Positions 11,928 through 21,990 of a stretch of 33,920 nucleotides of DNA are shown piece after piece. How positions within the stretch are numbered: the first letter of the stretch is position 1; every line of letters starts with the position of its first letter. Under the pieces are notes generated by a model. The model did no database searches. It was not told where the DNA came from and worked only from the letters and a program-made list of their open reading frames with translations. The position numbers and the translations under genes are program-made. This DNA comes from Pelargonium nanum (Eukaryota > Streptophyta > Magnoliopsida > Geraniales > Geraniaceae), in assembly GCA_036897485.1 (NCBI GenBank), contig JAYMTF010000555.1, positions 1-33,920 on the forward strand, read 5' to 3'.

Positions 11928-13040
11928 ATGACTACCACTAATGTCTACATAATGTAATAACTTCTCTCTAACTGAGCTTTAGAATGTTGTTCAATTTCCC
12001 TTCTTTAGTTTTTCCCTTCAAAGAACCAAACTACTGATTTTAGTTTTCTCATATTTACAGTTTTTACTCCTTGCATGGACATGTGGAGATTATGGCACGC
12101 GAAATACAGCGCGGGGCTAATACAGTTGAAGGTGTAAAGGCAACACTATGGCAGGTAGGTTTCTTATCAGCAAGAATGTGCCAAAGAAAAATATGATAAG
12201 AAAACACATTGTAGCATTCTATTTAAGGTATTTTTCCTAACCCGATTGAAGTGAAAAAGGTACCTGAGACGCTTCCGGATGTGGTGTTGAAAAAAGTTAA
12301 AGCCCTTCCTAAACCAGATGATGTCACGGAGATCAGGCCCGAACAACTTTTGGAGGCTGATGGTTTTATCTTTGGGTCTCCTTCTCGTTTCGGTGTGATG
12401 GCTTCCCAAATGAAAGCTTTCTTCGATTCCACCTATGAGATTTGGGAATCCCAAGCACTTGCTGGCAAACCCGCTGGCATCTTCTGGAGTACTGGGTTTC
12501 ACGGGGGAGGCCAGGAACTAACCGCGTGAGTTTCTTGCTCGCTCTCTTGTTTCTCCTTGAGGAAATCTTCTGTCCATGCTATCTCTTTGACTTCATTTTC
12601 AAGGACTCCATGTCACTTATATAAGATAAACCAGTTACTGATATTGAAAACCTGTTATTTTGTCCATCTCAGATCATTATTTCATATCTTTCTACATGTC
12701 AAGTACGTAGTGTTTAGCTCATTCATAAACTACTGATTCCAACTCCGACGTTTCATTGCGAAAAAGTAAAATTCACTGAAGTTGTTTTGTTTTATGTTGA
12801 TCTTTTGTTGGCAGTTTAACAGCTGTTACACAATTAGCGCATCATGGTATGATATTTGTTCCTCTTGGCTACACATTTGGGAGCGGCATGTTTGAGATGA
12901 ATGAGGTGAAGGGTGGCTCCTCGTATGGTGCTGGAACTTTTGCAGGAGATGGATCGCGCCAACCCACGGAACTGGAACTTCAACAGGCTTTTTACCAGGG
13001 TAAGTATGTTGCTGAAATAACCAAAAAGCTTAAAAAGTGA
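11928..13040 (+). CDS. WrbA/FQR1-like NAD(P)H:quinone oxidoreductase, 4 coding exons
   Basis: An FMN-dependent flavodoxin-fold enzyme that reduces quinones by two electrons, avoiding semiquinone radicals. Arabidopsis FQR1 is cytosolic/plasma-membrane associated and auxin-induced. Coding exons are 11928-11953, 12061-12154, 12260-12525 and 12815-13040, all GT-AG, giving 203 aa (family about 204). The first coding exon is only 26 nt; joining it to exon 2 rebuilds the N-terminal strand and phosphate loop [13 protein letters not shown]. Later motifs are [19 protein letters not shown] (78-96), [11 protein letters not shown] (109-119), [20 protein letters not shown], and the C-terminal [28 protein letters not shown] replaces the FGFPTRFG of FQR1 itself, so this is a family member rather than a certain FQR1 ortholog. 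Confidence 0.93.
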
Positions 13041-13620
13041 ACCCTTCCAGCATACCACTTTGTTCCTGAACATAATGTGAAGAATATATTGTCACCATGT
13101 AAGTGAACAAAGGAAAGATACTTGCCCCTTAATGGCATGTGATTTGTAAACATTATCAAGGTAATAAAGTATATGCTAATATTTGTTCATTGTCTATTTT
13201 GGCTTATGAGTGTTGACCAAATATATTGCTACTGCCTAATCCCCAAGTGCTTGAGATCAAGAACACTACGTTTGATGAACTGTGACCACTAAATACAAGT
13301 TGAAATGTCAAATAAAAAATCATTTATATAAAAAAGAGAGATTCTTTTATACTGATAAGAGCCCACCAGTCTCTCCAGACTGTCAAGACAAGATGCCACT
13401 CTTTCAATTATTCAGTGTTGTTGCGGTGGAACTAAATTTGTGTCGTGTTTGAATTGAGTATCTCAATTGTTCTTAAATGTCGCGAGCTGTGTTCGTATCG
13501 AATCTATGTAAATTTCCTAACTCATTTAACTTAATATATCATAGAGTATGAAGTAGTTGTGCAGTTAGTTTGTTTACACATCTATTTGAATGTTAAAATA
13601 TCAAATTTTGAATATAACCT
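13041..13620. other. 3' region of quinone reductase and spacer
   Basis: 3' untranslated sequence and AT-rich spacer. No gene, tRNA or element with clear boundaries was seen. Confidence 0.45.
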
Positions 13621-13644
13621 ATACATATTAAATTATTTAAATAT

Positions 13645-13770
13645 ATATCAAATAGTTGATTTTCTTTGAGTCTCGAGTTTGAGCTTCCTCGTCACCGATA
13701 TAAGGCAGAGTTATGAGTTAAAAAGAAAAAACTATCTCTTGTTGTGCTTCTCAATTAATAAAAAAAATTA
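13645..13770 (+). mobile_element. Decayed SINE-like copy
   Basis: From about 13655 the sequence follows the 4952-5149 SINE in order: the ttgat...ttctttgag lead, a degenerate B box (gagtttgagcttc), the tatgagttaaaaagaaaaac segment, then the gctt...A-rich tail. The hairpin block is missing. Flanks aaattatttaaat (about 13630) and aaattattaaat (about 13767) could be a decayed target duplication. An alignment is needed to be sure. Confidence 0.4.
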
Positions 13771-14085
13771 TTAAATCGAATCAGGTAAATAAACTCGTTT
13801 AATAATCCGATCGACACAATCCGCGAACACGAATTATCACCGATGGTCACTGTCTTCGAATAAATATTCGTTCTTGATCACCTACAAAGAGAATGAAACT
13901 ACAAAAACGGCGTCACCTCGATGCTTTCAAGAAAACAAAATATTCAAACAAAAATAAAAAAATCCAAACCCCATCTAATTCTGTTCCAGAACCCAATATC
14001 ACAACAAAACCCACCTCTCTCTCTCTCTCTCTCTCCAAAGTCCAGACGAAGGAAAAGACAGCTAATTTGTGGAGACTTGAGAATA
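13771..14085 (+). other. Promoter and 5' leader of the PH-domain gene
   Basis: Precedes the PH gene start and includes a (CT)10 tract at 14015-14034, a common feature of plant 5' leaders. An ATG at 13921 is in frame with the PH protein but 55 codons upstream; its product would be low-complexity and has no family support. Confidence 0.5.
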
Positions 14086-14517
14086 ATGGAGAGCCTATGG
14101 CGGGCCGCGACGGGTCAAGACCCGAACCCGGAGGACTACACCGGAATCGACTTCTGGTCGAACCCGGAGCGCGCCGGGTGGCTGACCAAGCAAGGCGACT
14201 ACATCAAGACCTGGCGTCGCCGGTGGTTCGTCCTGAAACAGGGCAAGCTCTTCTGGTTCAAGGAATCGCTCATCGGCCGATCCTCCACGCCGCGCGGCGT
14301 CATTCCGGTCGGTACCTGCCTCACCGTCAAAGGTGCCGAGGACGTCCTCAACAAGCCCTTCGCCTTCGAGGTCTCCACCGGCCAGAGCACCATGTACTTC
14401 ATCGCCGACTCCGAGAAGGAGAAAGAAGAGTGGATCAACTCCATCGGCCGCTCCATCGTCCAGCACTCGCGCTCCGTCACCGATTCTGAAGTCGAAGATT
14501 ATAATAGCAAACGGTGA
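14086..14517 (+). CDS. Pleckstrin-homology domain protein 1 (AtPH1-like)
   Basis: A small PH-domain protein that binds phosphoinositides; Arabidopsis PH1 binds PI3P and acts on late endosomes. The gene is intronless with 143 aa, matching the family's ~145. The N-terminus MESLWRAATGQDPNPEDY is family-specific. The PH domain covers about residues 28-125: GWLTKQGDYIKTWRRRWFVLKQG holds the basic lipid-binding pattern (K35, R44, R46) of the beta1-beta2 loop, and the invariant C-terminal helix Trp is W116 in EKEEWINSI. A polar tail follows. There is no transmembrane segment. I chose the ATG at 14086 over the in-frame ATG at 13921 because family members start here. Coding GC is much higher than in the flanks. 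Confidence 0.94.
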   Translation: MESLWRAATGQDPNPEDYTGIDFWSNPERAGWLTKQGDYIKTWRRRWFVLKQGKLFWFKESLIGRSSTPRGVIPVGTCLTVKGAEDVLNKPFAFEVSTGQSTMYFIADSEKEKEEWINSIGRSIVQHSRSVTDSEVEDYNSKR

Positions 14518-15139
14518 TCTCGATTACCGATCCTTTTTTTGTTTAATTTTTTCTTGTTGTTCTGGTTCAGATCTAAACTGTGCTTATGTAAAGAATTTGG
14601 TGCTTTAATTTTACAGTACTGAACTACTATGTTGCCACTTTTTTTTCTGCTTGATTCGATTCTGTTTCTAGGGTTTTGAGGTGTTTTTGTTTGTGAGGAT
14701 AGTTGTGAATTGTGATTAATACAGGTTGAATTCATGTTTTTTCCCCAGTAATTTTTATGATTTCTGATGCCAAAAATTTATTTCTGGGAAGAATATTGCT
14801 AAATCCTGGATGTAATTGAGTTTTATGATCAAATTTACCGATTCTTGTAGTTTTCGATCACAAAACAAACAATAACCATAAGTGCATTTGGTTTGAATAT
14901 ACAGGACACTGTTATGTTGTTTGCATTATATTCCTTGAGAAATCAATTCATTTCTTGTTACTCTGTGGTCATCAATAGGCTTCTTCTACCTTTTGTTTAG
15001 GCTGGTTATCATTTTAATGTTTTGAGTTTCTGGTTCTGTCAAATGAAGCCCAATATCAATTCTTGATGGGAGACCAAATGAAATTTAAGTTTTTTTTTTC
15101 CTTACTAGAAAAAGCAATAAGCAAGCTACTCACTAGTTT
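14518..15139. other. PH-gene 3' region
   Basis: T-rich 3' untranslated and spacer sequence. Nothing else is recognised up to the SINE at 15140. Confidence 0.5.
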
Positions 15140-15281
15140 ATGCATAACTCATCGGGTGAGATTTATGGGTTTAAGGGGAGAGCTAACAACTAACTCGGGT
15201 GACGCCCCCACTAGGAGTGAGAAACACATGCCTTCGTAGGCATGCTGTCCCGTCGCTTATTAAAAAAAAATGCATAACTCA
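15140..15281 (+). mobile_element. 5'-truncated SINE copy with target-site duplication
   Basis: The duplication atgcataactca lies at 15140-15151 and 15270-15281. The body (15152-15269) matches the 3' two-thirds of the 4952-5149 SINE: gtgagatttatgg, aactaac, gggtgacgcccccactagg, the stem-loop and tgtcccgtcgctta, then an A tail. The B box and everything 5' of it are absent, while the duplication is intact, so truncation happened during insertion. The stem (15227-15232 with 15239-15244) reads CATGCC/GGCATG versus CAGGCC/GGCCTG in the other copy. Confidence 0.85.
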
Positions 15282-16218
15282 CCGAAGAGTAGGTGAACAC
15301 TCAATTCTTGATTAATTTTCATTATAGAGAAAATGGAAATGAGACCATGTTTTGGGTTTATGAAGCTTAGAGATTCAGGGTGAAAGAAAGAAATGGGTTG
15401 TAGTTAGACCGACAATTTTATTCGAATTAGCTCATCTGATTTCAATCCAAATCAATCAGTTTTTGCATTAGATCGGATTTTCTTGTAATACACTGTTTGA
15501 ATGGACAAATCTGCATGAATTCGATCATTTTACACTAAATATTCAATCCTAACTCCTTTAAAATCATATAACACTAATATTGATCCGAACCCTTTTAAAA
15601 TCATATTGCTCTTTGTCTAATCCGAATTGCCACCTCTTGATGTCTGTCTTGTAGATCAATTAAGGTTATAATGATGTGAGTTCATGAGTTTCTAGTGAGA
15701 GATAATTCTCACTCTATGCCAAGAATATTTATTCAGATTTCTGAAAATCAAAATTAGCTGTTATATATTGATCAAGCCCCAAGTTCTGCAACTTGTGGAA
15801 GAAGACATGAAAGAGCAGCTCTCTGATCCTTCACAGGCTGAAGAAACAAACTGCCTAAATTGCCTTCGAATTGTACATGAACATCTCAATTATCTCCAAT
15901 TCTGAAGAATTTTCATATTACATCACTCTTGTATAAGATTATCAAGTTTTAGAAATAACATAGCCATGAAAGTTATTTAAAGTTAATCACCCTGACAAAA
16001 CCTGTCAAATTGCTCATGTTATTTCCTGAAGATCCGGTTTGGTCTCCCAGATTCTGAAAACCTTGCTAAGCAACCATGCACAACCACAAACAAAGTTGGT
16101 TGAGATTCTCAAGCAAACATTCACAGATCTTAAGACCAGACCCATAATATGTGCAGAATATGATGCTAAACAAAAACACAACACATCAATCTAATGTTGC
16201 CACTCGTCACACCTTCCT
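15282..16218. other. Spacer with unexplained exon-like pieces
   Basis: The spacer between the PH and CBM20 genes. On the minus strand, a segment reading PVKDQRAALSCLLPQV and ending in TGA (about 15833-15768) follows a good acceptor (tttcttcag). Another at about 16050-15992 lies between an acceptor-like tttcag and a donor-like AGG|gtgatt. A separate 43-codon ATG frame runs 16145-16014. None is recognised, and the frames do not join from a start codon, so no gene is called. Confidence 0.3.
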
Positions 16219-16226
16219 TATATAAC
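16219..16226 (+). promoter_or_regulatory. Probable TATA box of the CBM20 gene
   Basis: TATATAAC lies 81-88 bp upstream of the CBM20 start codon, followed by a C/T-rich stretch suited to a transcription start near 16250. Confidence 0.5.
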
Positions 16227-16306
16227 TCCAGTCACACTCTCTTTATTCATTATCTCAGATTCCTCCCTTCCCTGCAAAGCAATTTGTGCCATTTGCTTCT
16301 CGAGTG

Positions 16307-17482
16307 ATGGAAGCTCTCGTAAGATCATCGAAGATGATCTTCTTCGGCCAGAGCCTATCACATTCACCCCCAAGAACTCTTCTTGGTCGATCTGGTTTCA
16401 ACTTCCCAAGATCTCCAATATATTCCAACAATAATGTGCGTTTTATTCGTTCCATTTCGCTTCAAAACAAAGCGACTTCAAATCTGTCCTACCAAACAGA
16501 GGTATCGTAGATTTAGACTTCTCTTTTTCTTGAGTTCTTGATTTTGATTCTTGACTATCTTATACGTGTGATGTGTATATAGGTGTTGACAGGTTCAGAG
16601 ATCGGATCAAATGTGATGCAAGGATCGCGTAAGCTATTTTCTTGATTCTTTTCTCTGTTCTCAATCATATTTTGCAATGACATTCCAATGCTGATTTATG
16701 GTTTTTTCTTGTTTGGATGATCGGATCAGAGGCGTTGAAGACGGTTCATGTGAGGTTCCAGTTGCAGAAGGAGTGTTCATATGGTGAAGAATTCATGCTC
16801 GTCGGAGATCACCCAATGATTGGCTCTTGGGATCCATCAAGAGCCAAGGCACTGAACTGGTCTGATGGACACATATGGACCGTTGAGCTGGTAAGAAAAC
16901 TAATAAACCAACTCTTCAAGCATAGTAAATATTGGTTCTGACATGTTTTTTTTTTTAAAAAAATTTGAGCAGGACATGCCTGTGGATTTGCCAGTTCAAT
17001 TCAAGTTTGTTCTCAAGCAAAGCGAGGAAGATTTGGTGTGGCAACCGGGAGCTGACAGAATTGTGAGGACATGGAACACCAGCAACACAATAGTCATTGC
17101 AGAAGATTGGGAAAATGCTGAGTTTCAGAAGATCTCAGAGGACAAAACTAGGAGCCAAAATATGAATCAAGGACTTAACATAGGTTTGGAGCCAATTGTT
17201 GTTCCTATGGTGAACAATGATTCAATGTTTGGAAATAATGTTGTTACTGATAATTATAAAGATGGGTCTCAGAATGTGATGAATGCAAGCATAGAACCAT
17301 CTGGTGTAGATGGCATAATTGGCATGAATAGCAATATTGGTGTTAGTTTGGGTGATGAGAAAGTGTCTCATGAAACTCATGCAAAAGGTGGCCCAGTTCT
17401 GATACCTGGGTTGAGTCCACTGCAAATGCAATCTGGTATTGAAGAAACACCTTCCATGATGACTGATGAAGATGATGCCTGA
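16307..17482 (+). CDS. CBM20 starch-binding-domain protein, probably plastid, 4 exons
   Basis: Carries one CBM20 domain, a fold that binds starch or related glucans; no catalytic domain is attached, so a scaffold or regulatory role is possible but not shown. Exons are 16307-16501, 16583-16628, 16730-16890 and 16973-17482, all GT-AG, giving 303 aa. Residues 1-65 are rich in Ser, Arg and Asn and look like a chloroplast transit peptide. CBM20 covers about 84-185: VRFQLQ, then GSWDPSRAKAL with W114, HIW with W130, VQFKFVL, and LVWQPGADR with W157, the tryptophans expected for sugar stacking. The remaining ~115 residues are Asn/Met/Gly-rich, without domains, and end in DEDDA. It resembles the Arabidopsis protein I recall as AT5G01260. 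An upstream in-frame GTG is not used as a start here. Confidence 0.88.
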
Positions 17483-17657
17483 GGAGTTGTGTTTCTGATA
17501 ATGCTAAATTATGCTTCTTTTTAGCTATTTCTTCTTTGCCTTTCCTTGTTCATTTATGGGACATAATGAACAATCTATTGACTTTCCTGTTTTAATGGTT
17601 TGAACTTTGCATTTCCTTTATAACCTTGAAGCACTTCTCTAATATGCTTTTGAATTG

Positions 17658-17870
17658 GCTACCATCATGGACGGATTTAGGAAGAGCAGTGTGGGGGCAG
17701 TTGCCCCCACTGTATTTTTGTTGTTGAGCATTTGTTATGTATTTTTATCGATTTTCATTTTTATTCTTACTATTTTTCATATTGAATGTTGATTTTTAAT
17801 ATGTCCCACTTATTTTAAACGTTTTTCTCGTTTCTCTAATATTGCCTCCCGAATTTATCCATGCTACCAT
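17658..17870. mobile_element. hAT-like MITE, about 197 bp
   Basis: The direct repeat gctaccat (17658-17665 and 17863-17870) flanks imperfect terminal inverted repeats: left catggacggatttagg, and right, reverse complemented, catggataaattcggg. An 8-bp duplication (7 if the repeat starts with CATGG at both ends) fits the hAT superfamily. Near the left end is a perfect 20-bp palindrome with 9-bp arms, gtgggggca/tgcccccac. No transposase is encoded, so it is non-autonomous. Confidence 0.65.
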
Positions 17871-18475
17871 TACAAGAAAATTGCTTTTGAATAGTTATTA
17901 TTTGGCTGATTAGGTAAACAAAATAGAAAACAACAACTGCTAAAAAGCAAAAAGGTGTTCAATTCAATCAAATTGAAAATGCATTCCAACTAATGAATTT
18001 GGGGTTATCATTTGTGATGTTCATAAAAACAATAAAAATTACTCTCTTGTCAAAAAAATTTAATATTCAATTATTCATTCATAGAGGCCAATCAGAAAAT
18101 ACCAAATATGCGATAGACAAGTCCGAATATGCCCAGCCGCCCAGACACATCAGCAAATGAAAATCTTGTTTTGATTAATATCCATCCAAAAGTTAAGTCA
18201 CTCATTCAGCCACGTGTCAGCCCACTTATTTTGAAACTCCCAAAAAAACGAAAATGAAGGCTCAAACTTTAATGCAAAATGAAATACATACGTAGATGCT
18301 GTTTGGTTCGCATAGTTTATTGATTTCTTGTCAAATGCAACGTTAACGTCAAATGTAAAGTGTGTACTCTATTTCTTGAGTGGCGGTTGTCAACTTTCTC
18401 TTTAAGTTCACTCCGTTTGTGTACTTTTCTTATCAACCACACCAGACAACTTTTTCCTTTTCCGGTCGCCGGAAA
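17871..18475 (+). other. NPC1 promoter and leader region
   Basis: AT-rich DNA leading into the NPC1 start. It carries a G-box (CACGTG, 18211-18216, in the ABRE-like context cacgtgtc). A frame open from 18380 has no upstream ATG and begins at GTG, so it is not a valid longer NPC1. Confidence 0.5.
18211..18216 (+). promoter_or_regulatory. G-box upstream of NPC1
   Basis: CACGTG within gccacgtgtcag, 260 bp upstream of the NPC1 ATG. This ABRE-type context suggests ABA or stress control; inferred from motif and position only. Confidence 0.4.
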
Positions 18476-21400
18476 ATGGCTTCCCGGCGATCAGTGCCGT
18501 CTCTTTCCTTCTTCGTCTTCCTCTATCTTCTTGTCTCTGCACAGTCAGTTGAGTTTCCAAAACCCAGAAAAAATCACGAGATCAAAGGACCCATCAAAAC
18601 CCTTGTCGTAATAGTCATGGAAAATCGTTCCTTTGACCACGTCCTCGGGTGGCTAAAGGCCACCCGACCCGAAATCGACGGGTTGGACGGGAAGGAGTCG
18701 AACCGGGTTTCAGTCTCCGATCCTGATTCTCCAGAAGTATTGGTTTCCAACGATGCTCTGTTTATTGACTCGGACCCGGGTCACTCGTTCCAGGCGATTC
18801 GGGAGCAGATTTTCGGGTCAAACGACAGCTCTGCGGACCCGGCTCCGATGAACGGATTCGTCCAGCAAGCGGAGGGCATGGGTCCCGGGATGTCGAAGAC
18901 CGTTATGAGCGGGTTCAAACCGGAGGTCTTGCCGGTCTACACCGAGTTGGCGAACGAGTTCGGCGTGTTCGACCGGTGGTTCGCGTCGGTGCCGGCGTCG
19001 ACTCAGCCGAACCGGTTCTACGTCCACTCGGCGACCTCGCACGGAGCCACCAGCAACGTCCGCAAAGACCTAATCCACGGCTTCCCGCAGAGAACAATCT
19101 TCGATTCGCTCGACGAAAATGGGCTCTCTTTTGGGATTTATTACCAAAATATCCCCGCGACCCTGTTCTTCAAGAGCTTGAGGAAGCTCAAGCATGTGAC
19201 CAAGTTCCACAACTACCATTTGAAGTTCAAATCGCACGCCAAAAAGGGGAAATTGCCGAATTACGTGGTGATTGAGCAGCGGTACTTCGATGTGGAGCTG
19301 TCTCCGGCCAACGACGACCACCCGTCCCACGACGTGGCTATCGGGCAGAGGTTCGTGAAGGAGGTGTACGAGACGCTGAGAGCAAGCCCTCAGTGGAAAG
19401 AGATGGCTTTGTTGATTACTTATGATGAACATGGCGGGTTCTATGATCATGTCCCCACTCCGGTTTCTGGTGTCCCTAACCCCGATGGGATCATCGGGCC
19501 AGACCCATTTTACTTCCGGTTCAATCGGTTGGGTGTTCGAGTCCCGACTATACTGATCTCTCCATGGATTGAGAAGGGCACTGGTAAGATTTCTTGATTT
19601 TCTTATCGGGTTCTTGATAAATTCAGCATTTGTGTGTTGGTTATTTGATACATGTTAAAGGACTTTTGAGTTTAGTTGGAGCTATAAGCTTCTGTGTAGG
19701 CTTCATGTGATCCATGTAAGGTCGGAGAAGCATTTTGTGGCAACTTGTGGGAATTTAGTATTTAGTTTAATTGGGTATGTCGGACAAAGATGAACTGTTT
19801 TTTAGATTGCTGTGTCCAGCTCCAACATCATTGGCTGTGACATAGCTTTGGAATGGGACGTTTGCGGATTCGTTTTGAAATTTACTTGTATATCTTCTAT
19901 TTTGTTATCAGCTCACTGGTTTTGGTTTTCCTTGTGCATATATGGTACAAATTGTTTAGGTTTTCCTTGTGAGCTGTTGTTTTGTACTTGCTGGTGAGTA
20001 GCTGTTGATATATTGACTGGTTGGTGCAGTGATCCATGAGCCTGTTGGGCCAATGCCAACTTCACAATTTGAGCATTCTTCTATCCCTGCAACTGTAAAG
20101 AAGCTTTTCAATCTGAATTCGAACTTCTTGACGAAGAGAGATGCGTGGGCTGGTACTTTTGAGAGTTACTTTGACCTCCGTGACACTCCCCGAGATGATT
20201 GTCCAGGTTTGCCTCATCTCCTGATTGTCACAAATGAGTTGCTTTTCCTAATGATTTTGTGGAATGTTATTATCTTTTCTTTTCTTTTCTTTTGGCAACT
20301 ATATGTATAGAATATGGTAGTGCTGACACAGCTGCTGGTTTTCGCCCCTATTTTGCACCTCTCTCTTGGTTTTCTGTTACGCATAATCGGATTTTCCATT
20401 TCCTTCTAGCCAGTATCATAGATGTATACTTTATGTTAGGTTGTGTATACTGAAAGAAAAGGTTTACTAACCTTCAGATCTGGAAGCACTGTGCGCAGCG
20501 CTACAAGTTGCTGACTATTTTAACTGCCGTGCATATTGTGCCAAAATTCTGATTGCTGACTATTTGTTCTTGTTCTCTGCTTGTGGTGAATCTTTTGGTT
20601 ACTTTCCATAATCATGCCCTTTAGTAAACCTTTGAAAGACTTCACCGTAAGATCTGCTATAAACTTTTACTTCCCATCTGCATTACATGCCCATCCATTT
20701 GTTCAACTTTCACTCTTATTGAACACACCCTCCAGTCTAACCTCGAGGTAGCTCCAAATATTTGTAGCTTTAAAATGTTTCTCCCTCGGTCCCAAATGAG
20801 TATCCACTTTTCCATATTTGCAATAACTAAGGTTAAGTTAGTTGAGATTAGACTTTCTCCCTTGTACCCCATGTGGTATTGTTGTAACAAACACCTCGCC
20901 CGAAAAACTTGAGTGTCCTTATTTTGCAACTTTTTTTTGGTCCTACCTTGACCCACTAAGTGCCGAGGCATGGTAGGTCTGGCGAAAAGTAGATTGATAA
21001 AAACACGTGCGTTATTTAGCCCGGTCTGCATTGCCAATATAGTTCTAACTAACTTCTCTTAGGAATATTGTTGGTAGATCATGCAAATAACTATCAAACC
21101 AAAAAAAGAAAGTGCACTAATTTTGGGACGGGGAGGGAGAGTTAATCTAGGTGTATTATAAGAACCCTGGCTTTGGTACAAGGGTGTAGTGTCATTTTCT
21201 TGTAAAATTTTGTTGGAAACTTCTAGCTTTACTTGTAGCATCGATGACGTCGTGCTAATCATTAAATCTATATGCAGAAACCCTTCCAGAGGTTAAGGTG
21301 TCTCTCAGACCTTGGGGACCGAAAGAAGATGCTAGCCTCTCAGAATTTCAAGTCGAAATGATCCAACTTGCATCCCAACTGAACGGGGATTATGTCCTCA

Positions 21401-21600
21401 ATAGGTATCCACATATCGGCAAAAGCATGACAGTTGGCGAAGCCAACAAGTACGCAGAAGATGCAGTCAAGAGGTTCCTTGAAGCCGGAGTAGCTGCTCT
21501 AAAAGCGGGAGCTAATGAATCTGCCATAGTTAAAATGAGACCTTCCCTCACAAGCCGAAACCAGGTGGAAGACTCAAGTCTCTACCTAAAATCCCAGTGA
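18476..21600 (+). CDS. Non-specific phospholipase C NPC1, 3 exons
   Basis: Hydrolyses phosphatidylcholine and related phospholipids to diacylglycerol plus a phosphorylated head group, acting in lipid remodelling and stress signalling. Exons are 18476-19583, 20030-20206 and 21278-21600, both introns GT-AG, giving 535 aa (family about 510-540). A hydrophobic N-terminus ending around LVSAQS (to ~residue 24) is a secretory signal peptide, as in NPC1/2. Phosphoesterase motifs are intact: ENRSFDH (49-55), the [18 protein letters not shown] block, [24 protein letters not shown], and [15 protein letters not shown] with D317, E318 and H319. The C-terminal part ([30 protein letters not shown]) fits NPC1 better than NPC2. 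Intron 1 is 446 bp; intron 2 is 1071 bp and contains a Stowaway-like MITE. Confidence 0.95.
20781..21139. mobile_element. Stowaway-like MITE inside NPC1 intron 2
   Basis: The left end ctccctcggtcccaaat and the reverse complement of the right end, ctccctccccgtcccaaaat, match the CTCCCTCCGTCCCA terminus typical of Tc1/mariner Stowaway elements. The element is about 359 bp with no coding capacity. The TA duplication is no longer clear at either edge, so the copy is old. It lies fully within the intron and leaves the splice sites intact. Confidence 0.7.
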
Positions 21601-21990
21601 CTCTCTTCACATCAGCAGCTGTAAATACCTATTTGAATACGCAGTGAACATATATGTATTGTATAATATAGACAGAGACAACCCAAGTGCGCCTAGTAAC
21701 CGTAACACGACGACCCAGATGAACATCTGGAAGAGGTGCCTTGGTAACTATATGTATGTATAAAAAGATTTCTCCTATGATCATTTGACTTGCAAAAAAG
21801 AATTTGCTTATGCTGAATTGTTGATTGTGTTGTGTCATGCTCTAATGTTCATCATAGGGTCCAAGGTAAGCATTTATTCTAGTTTCATGACATTGTTTCG
21901 CATGGTGTGTCATTGATGCTTGAAACTGAGACATCGAGGGACCAGGTTTAATTAACTACTTGTAAAATTTTATTGGTCCAATTTGGAACC
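21601..21990. other. NPC1 3' region
   Basis: 3' untranslated and spacer sequence up to the hAT-like MITE at 21991. No gene recognised. Confidence 0.5.

Noticed and set aside
13893..14489. 198-codon plus-strand frame overlapping the PH gene
   Set aside because: It is offset by one frame from the true PH reading frame, and the translation is Arg/His-rich low complexity.
18380..18475. N-terminal extension of NPC1 from 18380
   Set aside because: The extension begins with GTG and has no ATG. The signal peptide and family alignment begin at the ATG at 18476.
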